A stretch of 29,286 bases of DNA, taken from the NCBI GenBank assembly GCA_900541495.1, contig UQKC01000031.1:1-29286 (forward strand). The letters run 5' to 3'. Under the pieces are notes generated by a model. That model was not told where the DNA came from. It ran no database searches and was given only the letters and a program-made list of their open reading frames with translations. This DNA is from an uncultured Ruminococcus sp. Lineage in GTDB: Bacteria; Bacillota; Clostridia; Oscillospirales; Ruminococcaceae. Every line of letters begins with the position of its first letter. Positions within the stretch are counted from its first letter, which is position 1. This document shows positions 1-7,749 of this stretch, piece after piece. The position numbers and the translations under genes were made by a program.

Positions 1-3000
1 CCGTAAGCTTCGAGAGCCCAAACTTCCATTTCTCCGAAACGCTGACCGCCGAACTGGGCTTTACCGCCGAGAGGCTGCTGTGTAACGAGGGAGTAAGGAC
101 CAACGGAACGTGCGTGGATCTTATCATCAACGAGGTGGTGGAGCTTGAGGTAGTACATATAACCGACTGTAACGGGGTTATCGAACTTTTCGCCCGTTCT
201 GCCGTCGTAAACGTCAGTCTTACCGTCTTCTCTCATACCTGCCTGCTTGAACATCTCACGGATATCATCTTCGTGAGCGCCGTCGAATACAGGGGTCATT
301 ACCTTCCAGCCGAGCTTCTTTGCAGCCATACCGAGATGAACTTCAAGAACCTGACCGATGTTCATACGTGAAGGAACGCCGAGAGGGTTAAGAACGATAT
401 CGAGCGGTGTACCGTCAGGGAGGAACGGCATATCTTCGGACTTAAGGATACGGGAAACGACACCCTTGTTACCGTGACGGCCTGCCATTTTATCGCCGAC
501 AGAGATCTTACGCTTCTGTGCGATATAGCAGCGAACGAGCATATTAACGCCCGGTGCAAGCTCCTTGCACTTATCACGGGTAAATACCTTAACGTCAACG
601 ATGATACCAGCTTCACCGTGAGGAACTTTAAGGGAGTTATCACGAACTTCTCTTGCCTTTTCGCCGAAAATAGCACGGAGAAGTCTTTCTTCTGCTGTAA
701 GCTCAGTTTCACCCTTAGGTGTTACCTTACCAACGAGGATATCACCTGCGCGGACTTCAGCACCGATACGAATGATTCCGCGGTCGTCAAGATCCTTGAG
801 AGCGTCATCGCCGACATTAGGAATGTCACGGGTGATCTCTTCGGGTCCGAGCTTTGTATCTCTTGCTTCGATCTCATATTCTTCGATATGGATAGAAGTG
901 TACATATCTTCACGAACAACACGTTCATTAAGGAGAACGGCGTCTTCGTAGTTGTAGCCTTCCCATGTCATGAAGCCGATGAGGGCATTCTTACCAATGG
1001 AAATTTCACCGTTGCAGGTTGCAGGACCGTCAGCGAGAACCTGACCAACGTGAACTTCTTCACCGCAGTCAACGATAGGACGCTGATTGATGCAAGTGCC
1101 CTGGTTGGAACGCTTGAACTTGATGAGTTCGTAGGTGTGGGTTGCGCCTGTGCCGTCCTTAACAACGATCTCATCGGCGGAAACCTTTTCTACAACACCG
1201 TCATGCTTGGAAACAACGCAGACACCCGAGTCAACGGCAGCCTTGTATTCCATACCTGTACCAACGATAGGAGCTTCCGTTTTAAGAAGAGGAACTGCCT
1301 GACGCTGCATGTTTGAACCCATGAGTGCACGGTTTGCGTCATCGTTTTCGAGGAACGGAATGGAAGCAGTCGCAATGGAAACAACCATCTTAGGAGAAAC
1401 GTCCATGTAGTCAATACGTTCTCTTTCACATTCGAGGATCTGATCTCTGTAACGTGCGTTAACGATAGGTCTTGCGAACTCGTGATTTTCTGTAAGAGGT
1501 TCGTTAGCCTGAGCAACTGTGTAGTTATCTTCCATATCGGCAGTCATATAAACTACCTCGTCGGTAACTACACCCGTAGCCTTATCAACTCTTCTGTAAG
1601 GAGCTTCGATAAAGCCGTATTCATTTATTCTTGCGAAAGATGCAAGATAGGAGATAAGTCCGATGTTAGGACCTTCAGGGGTTTCGATAGGACACATTCT
1701 TCCGTAGTGGGAGTAGTGAACGTCACGAACTTCAAATCCGGCACGGTCACGGGAAAGACCGCCCGGACCGAGGGCTGAAAGTCTTCTCTTATGAGTAAGC
1801 TCTGCGAGAGGGTTCGTCTGATCCATGAACTGTGAAAGCGGTGATGAACCGAAGAATTCCTTTATCGCAGCAGTGATAGGTCTGATATTGATAAGAGATT
1901 CCGCAGACATTGCACCCTCGTTCTGAGTCTGGGTGTTCATTCTTTCACGGATAACTCTTTCCATTCTTGCAAAACCGATTCTGAACTGGTTCTGGAGAAG
2001 CTCACCAACAGAACGGATACGTCTGTTGCCGAGGTGGTCGATATCGTCAACTGTACCAACGCCTTCGCAGAGGTTGATGAAGTAGCTGATAGTAGCATAG
2101 ATATCGTCAAGAATGATATGCTTTGGAACAAGCTCTTCAAGACGGCTCTTTACCATCTCTTCGATCTCTTCCTTGTCAGCAGCATTTTCAAGGATATCCT
2201 TGAGAACAGCAAAAGAGACCTTCTCGTTGATGCCGTACTTAGCAGGGTCAAAATCAACGTAAGGAGCAATATCTACCATGCCGTTGCCGATAACCTTGAC
2301 TTCTCTCTCTTCGATTCTGTGAGCGGATTCACCTGTCGGTGTGGTGTAGAATTCCTTGTGCTCAATATCGAGCCAAACTTCGGAAACACCTGCCTGCTCG
2401 ATCTCGAGAGCCTTGTCCATTGTGATGAGATCGCCCTCGTCAGCCATAATTTCACCGGTGAGAGGATTTGCAACGGGACGGGAAAGTCTGTGACCTGCAA
2501 TTCTTGTAGCAACGCCAAGCTTCTTATTGTACTTATAGCGTCCGAAACGTGAAAGGTCATATCTTCTTGCGTCGAAGAAAAGTGTATTGATGTGGGAAAC
2601 AGCGCTTTCTACCGTAGGAGGTTCGCCCGGACGGAGCTTCTTGTAAACTTCGAGGAGAGCTTCTTCCGTATTCTTTGTAGCGTCCTTCTGGAGGATAGTC
2701 TGTTCGAGGCGTTCGTCCTTGCCGAAGCGCTCTTCGATCTCGGCATCAGTACCGCAGCCAAGTGCTCTTATAAATGTAGTAAGGGGGATCTTTCTGTTCT
2801 TATCGATTCTTACATAGATAACGTCGTTGGAATCCATTTCGTATTCCAGCCAAGCACCTCTGTTAGGGATAACGGTGGTCTTGAAAAGATCCTTACCTGT
2901 TTTATCCTTTTCAACAGCATAGTAAACACCGGGGGAACGAACGAGCTGTGAAACGATAACACGTTCTGCGCCGTTGATAACGAATGTACCGCTTTCGGTC

Positions 3001-3368
3001 ATGAGCGGCAGATCGCAGAGATAGATATCAGCATCGCCCGAATCGACGATATCACCTGTTGCTCTATCCCATACCTTAGCCTTAACGAACATCTTTGCAG
3101 AATAAGTTACGTCAAGTTCCTTGCACTTAGCGATGGAATAGTTCGATTCGTCAGCGAGCTTAAAGTCAACAAAGCTGAGAGAATAGTTGCCGTTATAGTC
3201 TGTGATAGAGGACATATCGTGAAGAACTTCTTTAAGTCCTTCGTCCAAGAACCATTCATAAGACTTTTTCTGCACCTCAATGAGGTTAGGCATCGGCAGA
3301 ACTTCGTTGATCTTTCCGAAGCTCATACGAGTTGTTTTACCAAGCTGGACAGGCTTGACATTAACCAT
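1..3368 (-). CDS. rpoB: RNA polymerase beta subunit, 3' end outside window
   Basis: Translating the minus strand gives about 1122 continuous residues of RpoB, the catalytic beta subunit of RNA polymerase, starting MVNVKPVQLGKTTRMSFGKI. The ATG at 3368 sits behind AAGGAGG. Recognisable blocks follow in order: the N-terminal protrusion and lobe, the rifampicin-binding region (about 1770-1855, reading SQFMDQTNPLAELTHKRRLS), the GDKMAGRHGNKGVVS block and GGKAQFGGQRFGEMEVWALE near the window edge. Roughly the last 60-120 residues lie outside. In the rifampicin region the commonly mutated Asp, His and Ser positions carry the usual susceptible residues, so no resistance allele is visible. No rplJ/rplL lies upstream: the gene has its own promoter and is divergent from a TM2 protein gene. 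Identification is near certain from continuous similarity to the family. Confidence 0.98.
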   Translation of the reverse strand, partial: MVNVKPVQLGKTTRMSFGKINEVLPMPNLIEVQKKSYEWFLDEGLKEVLHDMSSITDYNGNYSLSFVDFKLADESNYSIAKCKELDVTYSAKMFVKAKVWDRATGDIVDSGDADIYLCDLPLMTESGTFVINGAERVIVSQLVRSPGVYYAVEKDKTGKDLFKTTVIPNRGAWLEYEMDSNDVIYVRIDKNRKIPLTTFIRALGCGTDAEIEERFGKDERLEQTILQKDATKNTEEALLEVYKKLRPGEPPTVESAVSHINTLFFDARRYDLSRFGRYKYNKKLGVATRIAGHRLSRPVANPLTGEIMADEGDLITMDKALEIEQAGVSEVWLDIEHKEFYTTPTGESAHRIEEREVKVIGNGMVDIAPYVDFDPAKYGINEKVSFAVLKDILENAADKEEIEEMVKSRLEELVPKHIILDDIYATISYFINLCEGVGTVDDIDHLGNRRIRSVGELLQNQFRIGFARMERVIRERMNTQTQNEGAMSAESLINIRPITAAIKEFFGSSPLSQFMDQTNPLAELTHKRRLSALGPGGLSRDRAGFEVRDVHYSHYGRMCPIETPEGPNIGLISYLASFARINEYGFIEAPYRRVDKATGVVTDEVVYMTADMEDNYTVAQANEPLTENHEFARPIVNARYRDQILECERERIDYMDVSPKMVVSIATASIPFLENDDANRALMGSNMQRQAVPLLKTEAPIVGTGMEYKAAVDSGVCVVSKHDGVVEKVSADEIVVKDGTGATHTYELIKFKRSNQGTCINQRPIVDCGEEVHVGQVLADGPATCNGEISIGKNALIGFMTWEGYNYEDAVLLNERVVREDMYTSIHIEEYEIEARDTKLGPEEITRDIPNVGDDALKDLDDRGIIRIGAEVRAGDILVGKVTPKGETELTAEERLLRAIFGEKAREVRDNSLKVPHGEAGIIVDVKVFTRDKCKELAPGVNMLVRCYIAQKRKISVGDKMAGRHGNKGVVSRILKSEDMPFLPDGTPLDIVLNPLGVPSRMNIGQVLEVHLGMAAKKLGWKVMTPVFDGAHEDDIREMFKQAGMREDGKTDVYDGRTGEKFDNPVTVGYMYYLKLHHLVDDKIHARSVGPYSLVTQQPLGGKAQFGGQRFGEMEVWALEAY

Positions 3369-3454
3369 AGGCGAGTCCCTCCTTAAAATTTTACGGGGAT
3401 AATTTTCCGTTTCCGCTTTAATTTCGGACATTTGCCGAATATTTGCAAAAACAG

Positions 3455-3483
3455 TTGCAATTCAGAAAAAAATGTGTTATACT
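3455..3483 (+). promoter_or_regulatory. Plus-strand promoter upstream of the TM2 gene
   Basis: TTGCAA (3455-3460), a 17-bp spacer and TATACT (3478-3483) form a good sigma-A promoter pointing at the 3643 gene. A short inverted repeat, TTACC-ATAC-GGTAA, starts just after the -10. A second -10-like TATAAT at 3609-3614 lies closer to the gene but has only a weak -35. The rpoB promoter lies on the other strand about 55 bp downstream, so transcripts from the two promoters would run through each other. Confidence 0.5.
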
Positions 3484-3534
3484 ATTACCATACGGTAAAA
3501 ACGCACATAGAATTGCATTATGATACAGTATATT

Positions 3535-3563
3535 ATTATACTACGTTCAGCAAATTTTGTCAA
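3535..3563 (-). promoter_or_regulatory. Consensus sigma-A promoter for rpoB
   Basis: On the minus strand the -35 hexamer TTGACA (3563-3558) and the -10 hexamer TATAAT (3540-3535) are separated by exactly 17 bp. Both match consensus. Transcription would begin near 3528, giving a leader of about 160 nt before the rpoB start. This is seen directly in the sequence; activity is inferred. Confidence 0.8.
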
Positions 3564-3642
3564 GGGCTTTTTCAATAAAAAATAAATTATTTTTACTGTA
3601 TATACTATTATAATAGACATAAAGGAAAGGACACATCCTAAA

Positions 3643-4236
3643 ATGAACAGTGAATCAAACGGCTTTTACGGAGATGACGGCGAATTTTACCCCGAGGGCT
3701 CTCAGTCAGCCGAAATGTATAAACAATCTCATTCGCAGGAAAATCTTTACCCCAAGCGCCCGAATATCAGCTACACAACTCAGGCAATGCCGCAGGACGC
3801 GCCCAATATAAAGGTCGCTCCCGACGCTCCTGCCGAAAGGGACAGCTACGACGGCGAAGTTTACGAGGGCAAAACGAAATTCTGCAAATACTGCGGAAAG
3901 AAGATAGCGTTCGATGCTGTTGTATGTACTCACTGCGGCAGGCAGGTCGAGCTTCTTCAGCAGGCTGCACCTGCTCAGACGGTCATCAACAATGTGAACA
4001 ACAATTCCAATTACGTTTCCCCTGCTCCGACATACAATGGAAAAAACCCTTGCCTGAAAAACAAGTGGGTCGCATTTTTCCTCTGCCTTTTCTTCGGCGA
4101 ATTTGGTATACACAAATTCTATGAGGGAAAAATAGGTCTTGGCATACTGTATCTTTGCACGGGAGGACTGCTCGGCATCGGCTGGTTCATCGACACGATA
4201 AAGCTTTTGTTCAAGCCTAATCCTTACTCGGTTTGA
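3643..4236 (+). CDS. Zinc-ribbon and TM2 domain membrane protein
   Basis: This 197-residue protein has three parts. Residues 1-75 are polar and probably disordered, rich in Ser, Tyr, Pro and Asp. Residues about 82-107 form a double-CxxC zinc ribbon (FCKYCGKK, then VCTHCGRQ). After a Gln/Asn-rich linker, residues about 140-197 form a TM2 domain: two hydrophobic helices, with the GEFGIHKFYEGK turn and the GGLLGIGWFIDTIKLL second helix typical of that family. TM2 proteins are small membrane proteins of largely unknown biochemical role; zinc-ribbon plus TM2 is a common bacterial architecture. The ATG at 3643 has a GGAAAGG site about 13 nt upstream, which is slightly long. A terminator follows at 4259-4286, so it is probably a single-gene transcript. 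Family assignment is firm; function is unknown. Confidence 0.85.
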   Translation: MNSESNGFYGDDGEFYPEGSQSAEMYKQSHSQENLYPKRPNISYTTQAMPQDAPNIKVAPDAPAERDSYDGEVYEGKTKFCKYCGKKIAFDAVVCTHCGRQVELLQQAAPAQTVINNVNNNSNYVSPAPTYNGKNPCLKNKWVAFFLCLFFGEFGIHKFYEGKIGLGILYLCTGGLLGIGWFIDTIKLLFKPNPYSV

Positions 4237-4258
4237 TACACATTTTTAACAGCATTTA

Positions 4259-4286
4259 AAGCAGACGTTTGAAAGCGTCTGCTTTT
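4259..4286 (+). terminator. Rho-independent terminator after the TM2 gene
   Basis: A perfect 9-bp stem (AAGCAGACG/CGTCTGCTT) with an 8-nt loop runs into TTTT. It lies 22 bp after the TM2 stop codon and before the MATE gene. Confidence 0.8.
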
Positions 4287-4337
4287 GTTGATTTTACTGC
4301 ATTTTTTGTCAAAAGATGAAAAAGGAAGGAAGTTTTT

Positions 4338-5702
4338 ATGAAGAACAAGGATCTCACCGTCGGCGAACCTAAAAGGGTGCTGATAGGCTTCACGATACCG
4401 CTTTTCATAAGCGTTATCTTTCAGCAGCTCTACAACATTGCCGACAGCGTTATTGCAGGCAAATTCGCAGGCGAAAGTGCACTCGCCGCTATCGGCGCAA
4501 GCTACCCTATCACGATGATTTTTATGGCGGTCGCTATCGGAAGTCAGATCGGCTGCTCGGTCGTTATAAGCCGTTATTTCGGCGCAGGCGACTACAAAAC
4601 CGCAAAGACCTGCATAACCACATCGATGCTCGGAGGACTTTTGCTCTCGGCTGTGCTTACTGCGCTCGGCGTACTGTTCAGCCCTCAGCTTATGCAGCTT
4701 GTCAACACACCCGATGATATTTTTGCAGACGGTGATCTTTATCTGCGTATCTACACGGCAGGATTCATTTTCCTCTACATATACAACATCACGACCGGTA
4801 TTTTCAACAGCCTTGGCGACAGCAAAACGCCGCTGATATTCTTAATAGTATCTTCGCTCGGAAATATCGTGCTCGATGCGCTGTTCGTCATTGTTTTCAG
4901 CTGGGGCGTTAGCGGCGTAGCTTGGGCAACGTTCATCGCGCAGGGTATTTCCTGCATACTTTCCGTAATTGTGCTGAAAAAACGTGTTGACTCGATGAAA
5001 ACCGAGGAAAAAGCCGCGATTTTCAGCGGTGCGGCACTCAAAGAGATACTCACGGTCGCAATTCCGAGCATTTTACAGCAGAGTTTTATCTCCATAGGAA
5101 ATCTTTTCGTTCAGTATGTCATAAACGGCTTCGGCTCGTCCGTTATCGCAGGCTATTCAGCCGCAATAAAGCTCAACACGTTCGCAATAACGAGCTTCAC
5201 AACGCTTGGAAACGGAATTTCAAGCTTCACCGCGCAAAATCTCGGTGCAGGAAAGCTTGACCGAGTAAAAACGGCGTTCAAGGCAGCTATGATATTTGCA
5301 CTGGCTGTCGCAGCGGTGTTTGTTTTCTGCTATACGGCGCTCGGAAAGTTCTTCCTCGGTCTGTTTATGAATGATAATTCGACCGAACTTGCGGTAAAAA
5401 CGGGACTTGACTTTATGTACATAGTATGCCCTTTCTACTTCGTTGTCTGCGTAAAGCTTATCTGCGACGGTATTCTGCGTGGAAGCGAAAGTATGGGTTA
5501 CTTTATGGCTTCGACGTTCACCGACCTTATCCTGCGAGTTATCTTTGCGTTCGTGCTTTCGTCATTCTGGGGAGTAACGGGTGTTTGGATAGGCTGGCCG
5601 ATAAGCTGGTTCTGCGGAACGATCCTCTCGTTCCTTTTCTACAAGACGGGAGCTTGGCAGAAGAAATACAACGCACGAATGGCTGAAACAGAAAGGAATT
5701 GA
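4338..5702 (+). CDS. MATE family multidrug/metabolite exporter
   Basis: This 454-residue polytopic inner-membrane protein has the length and pattern of MATE (NorM/DinF-like) cation-coupled exporters. There are about 12 hydrophobic helices arranged as two repeated MatE halves (roughly residues 15-210 and 230-440). The N-terminal signature is GFTIPLFISVIFQQLYNIAD, and polar Asn/Gln/Asp residues recur at the expected helix ends (NIADSVIAG; QNLGAGKLDRVK). MATE proteins usually expel drugs or metabolites using H+ or Na+ gradients; the substrate cannot be read from sequence. The ATG at 4338 follows AAGGAAGG. The next gene begins 3 bp after the stop, so it is likely the first gene of a three-gene operon with the Nudix fusion and the MFS transporter. 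I see no strong promoter between the TM2 terminator and this start. Confidence 0.92.
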   Translation: MKNKDLTVGEPKRVLIGFTIPLFISVIFQQLYNIADSVIAGKFAGESALAAIGASYPITMIFMAVAIGSQIGCSVVISRYFGAGDYKTAKTCITTSMLGGLLLSAVLTALGVLFSPQLMQLVNTPDDIFADGDLYLRIYTAGFIFLYIYNITTGIFNSLGDSKTPLIFLIVSSLGNIVLDALFVIVFSWGVSGVAWATFIAQGISCILSVIVLKKRVDSMKTEEKAAIFSGAALKEILTVAIPSILQQSFISIGNLFVQYVINGFGSSVIAGYSAAIKLNTFAITSFTTLGNGISSFTAQNLGAGKLDRVKTAFKAAMIFALAVAAVFVFCYTALGKFFLGLFMNDNSTELAVKTGLDFMYIVCPFYFVVCVKLICDGILRGSESMGYFMASTFTDLILRVIFAFVLSSFWGVTGVWIGWPISWFCGTILSFLFYKTGAWQKKYNARMAETERN

Positions 5703-5705
5703 GCT

Positions 5706-6479
5706 ATGAACAAGGTACAGAAAGGCGATGTTTCCGCTCTCGGAAAAAGCTTCACGGTAAAGACCGACCGCCCTATCGGAACGGCTCACCCTAAGCACCC
5801 CGAGATAATATATCCCGTGAACTACGGCTTCGTTCCCGACCTTTTTGCAGGTGACGGTGAGGAGCAGGACGTTTATATCCTTGGCGTTGACGAACCCGTT
5901 GACGAGATCAACGTTACGATAGTTGCGATCGTTTTTCGCTCGGACGATGAAGAGGACAAATGGGTCGGCGTTCCCGAGAAGCTGCTCGGCACTCCCCTTT
6001 GCTACGAATGCAATATCCGCAAGGCTGTCGATTTTCAGGAGCAGTTCCACACCTCGACCATTGACGCTTTATATGAAAAGACCTGCGGCGCGGTAATGTT
6101 CACCGAGCAGGACGGCGTTCGGAAATATCTTCTTATCACGAACAACAGCGGACACATCGGCTTCCCCAAGGGACACGTTGAATTTGGCGAAAATGAGGAG
6201 CAGACTGCCGTTCGTGAAGTTCGCGAGGAAACGGGACTTCACGCCGAGCTTATCAACGGCTTCCGAATGGAATACCGTTATACCAACGGTGAGGGACATC
6301 ACAAGAATCCCGTTTATTTCCTCTCGGAATACAACGCCGATGTGAAGCTTCAGGCTGAGGAGATAACCTCGTCCTATCTTCTCCCCTACGAAGAAGCTCT
6401 GGCGACGCTGAACTATCCGCAGGACAGACCCGTGCTTGAAGCTGCGGAGAAATTTCTGAACGAACGAAAGGAAAAATAA
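5706..6479 (+). CDS. Pyrophosphatase-like domain fused to a Nudix hydrolase
   Basis: The 257-residue protein has two regions. Residues about 1-100 resemble the small inorganic-pyrophosphatase-like domain found in Firmicutes (IGTAHPKHPEIIYPVNYGFV, then GDGEEQDVYILGVDEPV). Residues about 125-255 are a Nudix hydrolase with a complete box at 156-178, GHVEFGENEEQTAVREVREE followed by TGL. It fits GX5EX7REXXEEXG and supplies the metal-binding glutamates. Nudix enzymes cleave nucleoside diphosphates linked to another moiety, and the IGFPKGHVE context is close to the diadenosine-polyphosphate/MutT-like branch. The first domain resembles pyrophosphatase around the substrate site but is shorter than a full enzyme, so its activity is unclear. 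The start at 5706 has GAAAGGA upstream; the stop TAA abuts the ATG of the MFS gene, implying translational coupling. Confidence 0.8.
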   Translation: MNKVQKGDVSALGKSFTVKTDRPIGTAHPKHPEIIYPVNYGFVPDLFAGDGEEQDVYILGVDEPVDEINVTIVAIVFRSDDEEDKWVGVPEKLLGTPLCYECNIRKAVDFQEQFHTSTIDALYEKTCGAVMFTEQDGVRKYLLITNNSGHIGFPKGHVEFGENEEQTAVREVREETGLHAELINGFRMEYRYTNGEGHHKNPVYFLSEYNADVKLQAEEITSSYLLPYEEALATLNYPQDRPVLEAAEKFLNERKEK

Positions 6480-7637
6480 ATGTATCTGCTGCTTCTGGCT
6501 GTAATATATCTTGCATTCATAAGCCTTGGACTGCCCGATTCGCTGCTCGGCTCGGCTTGGCCTACGATAAGGACTGCGCTCGATGTTCCGCTTTCCTATA
6601 TGGGATTTGTTTCGATGATAATTTCGGGCGGAACTATCATTTCGGGGCTTATGTCCGAACGACTTACAAAAAAATTCGGCACGAAATATGTCACGCTCAT
6701 AAGCGTTCTGCTCACGGCGATAGCACTTTTCGGCTTTTCGACCGTAAAGGAATTCTATCAGCTTTGCTTGTGGGGAATTCCCTACGGATTTGGCGCAGGA
6801 GCAATTGATGCTGCGCTGAACAACTATGTCGCTCTGCACTACAAGTCGAAGCACATGAGCTGGCTGCACTGCTTTTGGGGCGTTGGAACTATCGTAAGTC
6901 CGTATGTGATGAGCTACGCGCTCGTTCATTCCAATTGGTCGAATGGCTACCGCACGGTTTCCTATCTGCAGTTCGGCATTGCCGCTGTTATACTTCTCAC
7001 GCTGCCGTTTTGGAAAGCGAACAAGTCTGCGGACGAAGCCGAGAACAGCGGTGAGCTTCTCGGTCTGAAAGGCGCGCTGAAAATAAAGGGTGTCCCCTAT
7101 CTGCTGACGGGATTTTTCGCATACTGCGCCGCCGAGGCTACGACGATGCTCTGGGCGAGCAGTTACCTTGAGGGCGTTCGCGGTGCGACAAAGGACGAAG
7201 CTGCGGCGTTCGGTTCGCTCTTTTTCATCGGCATAACCGCAGGAAGATTCCTTTCGGGATTTATCTCCGACAAAATCGGCGACAACCGAATGATACGCAT
7301 CGGCACGAGCATCGCCCTGCTCGGAGTTGTGATGATAATACTTCCGCTCAAAACGACATCACTCATCGGATTTATCGTTATCGGACTTGGCTGTGCGCCC
7401 GTTTATCCCTGCATAATCCATTCAACGCCGAGGAATTTCGGTGCGGAGAACTCGCAGGGCATCATCGGCATACAAATGGCAAGCGCTTATGTCGGCTCGA
7501 CCTTTATGCCGCCCGTATTCGGACTTATTGCAAATCACATCAGCCTTAAACTTATGCCGCTATATCTTGCATTTTTCTTTATCCTGCTGCTTGTAATGCT
7601 CTCAAAGACAGAGAAAGCAACAAAGAATAATGTGTAA
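6480..7637 (+). CDS. MFS transporter (FHS/sugar-type or related)
   Basis: This is a 385-residue, about 12-helix major facilitator superfamily protein. The N-terminus LAFISLGLPDSLLGSAWPTI, the loop between helices 2 and 3 (SERLTKKFGTK) and the pseudo-symmetric second-half loop (SGFISDKIGDNR) are typical. The GFGAGAIDAALNNYVALHY block resembles MFS members related to FucP and BtlA-like carriers, but the substrate cannot be assigned. The start ATG directly follows the TAA of the Nudix gene; the AAAGGA site lies within that gene's end. It is the last gene of the MATE/Nudix/MFS run. A shared terminator at 7691-7729 separates it from the convergent GH31 gene. Confidence 0.88.
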   Translation: MYLLLLAVIYLAFISLGLPDSLLGSAWPTIRTALDVPLSYMGFVSMIISGGTIISGLMSERLTKKFGTKYVTLISVLLTAIALFGFSTVKEFYQLCLWGIPYGFGAGAIDAALNNYVALHYKSKHMSWLHCFWGVGTIVSPYVMSYALVHSNWSNGYRTVSYLQFGIAAVILLTLPFWKANKSADEAENSGELLGLKGALKIKGVPYLLTGFFAYCAAEATTMLWASSYLEGVRGATKDEAAAFGSLFFIGITAGRFLSGFISDKIGDNRMIRIGTSIALLGVVMIILPLKTTSLIGFIVIGLGCAPVYPCIIHSTPRNFGAENSQGIIGIQMASAYVGSTFMPPVFGLIANHISLKLMPLYLAFFFILLLVMLSKTEKATKNNV

Positions 7638-7690
7638 TTCGTAATTATTTATAAAGGGAACCTCTAAAGCCTTCATTTATTGAATAAACA

Positions 7691-7729
7691 AAATCGACCG
7701 AACGAATTAAATTCCCGTTCGGTCGATTT
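7691..7729. terminator. Bidirectional terminator between MFS and GH31 genes
   Basis: A perfect 14-bp stem (AAATCGACCGAACG/CGTTCGGTCGATTT) with an 11-nt loop has T-rich sequence on the plus side (ATTATTTTATTTTG) and, read on the minus strand, TTTGTTTATTC. It sits between two convergent genes and probably stops both. Confidence 0.85.
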
Positions 7730-7749
7730 ATTATTTTATTTTGTAAAAA

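Noticed and set aside
474..1316. 280-aa plus-strand open frame opposite rpoB, and the other open frames at 114-2951
   Set aside because: The minus strand here encodes unbroken RpoB. These frames have no family resemblance or credible ribosome sites; they mirror its codon pattern.
1770..1855. Possible rifampicin-resistance allele in rpoB
   Set aside because: The residues most often changed in resistant strains are the usual susceptible ones.
6069..6929. 286-aa minus-strand open frame
   Set aside because: Antisense to the Nudix and MFS genes, crosses their boundary, and shows no recognisable domain.
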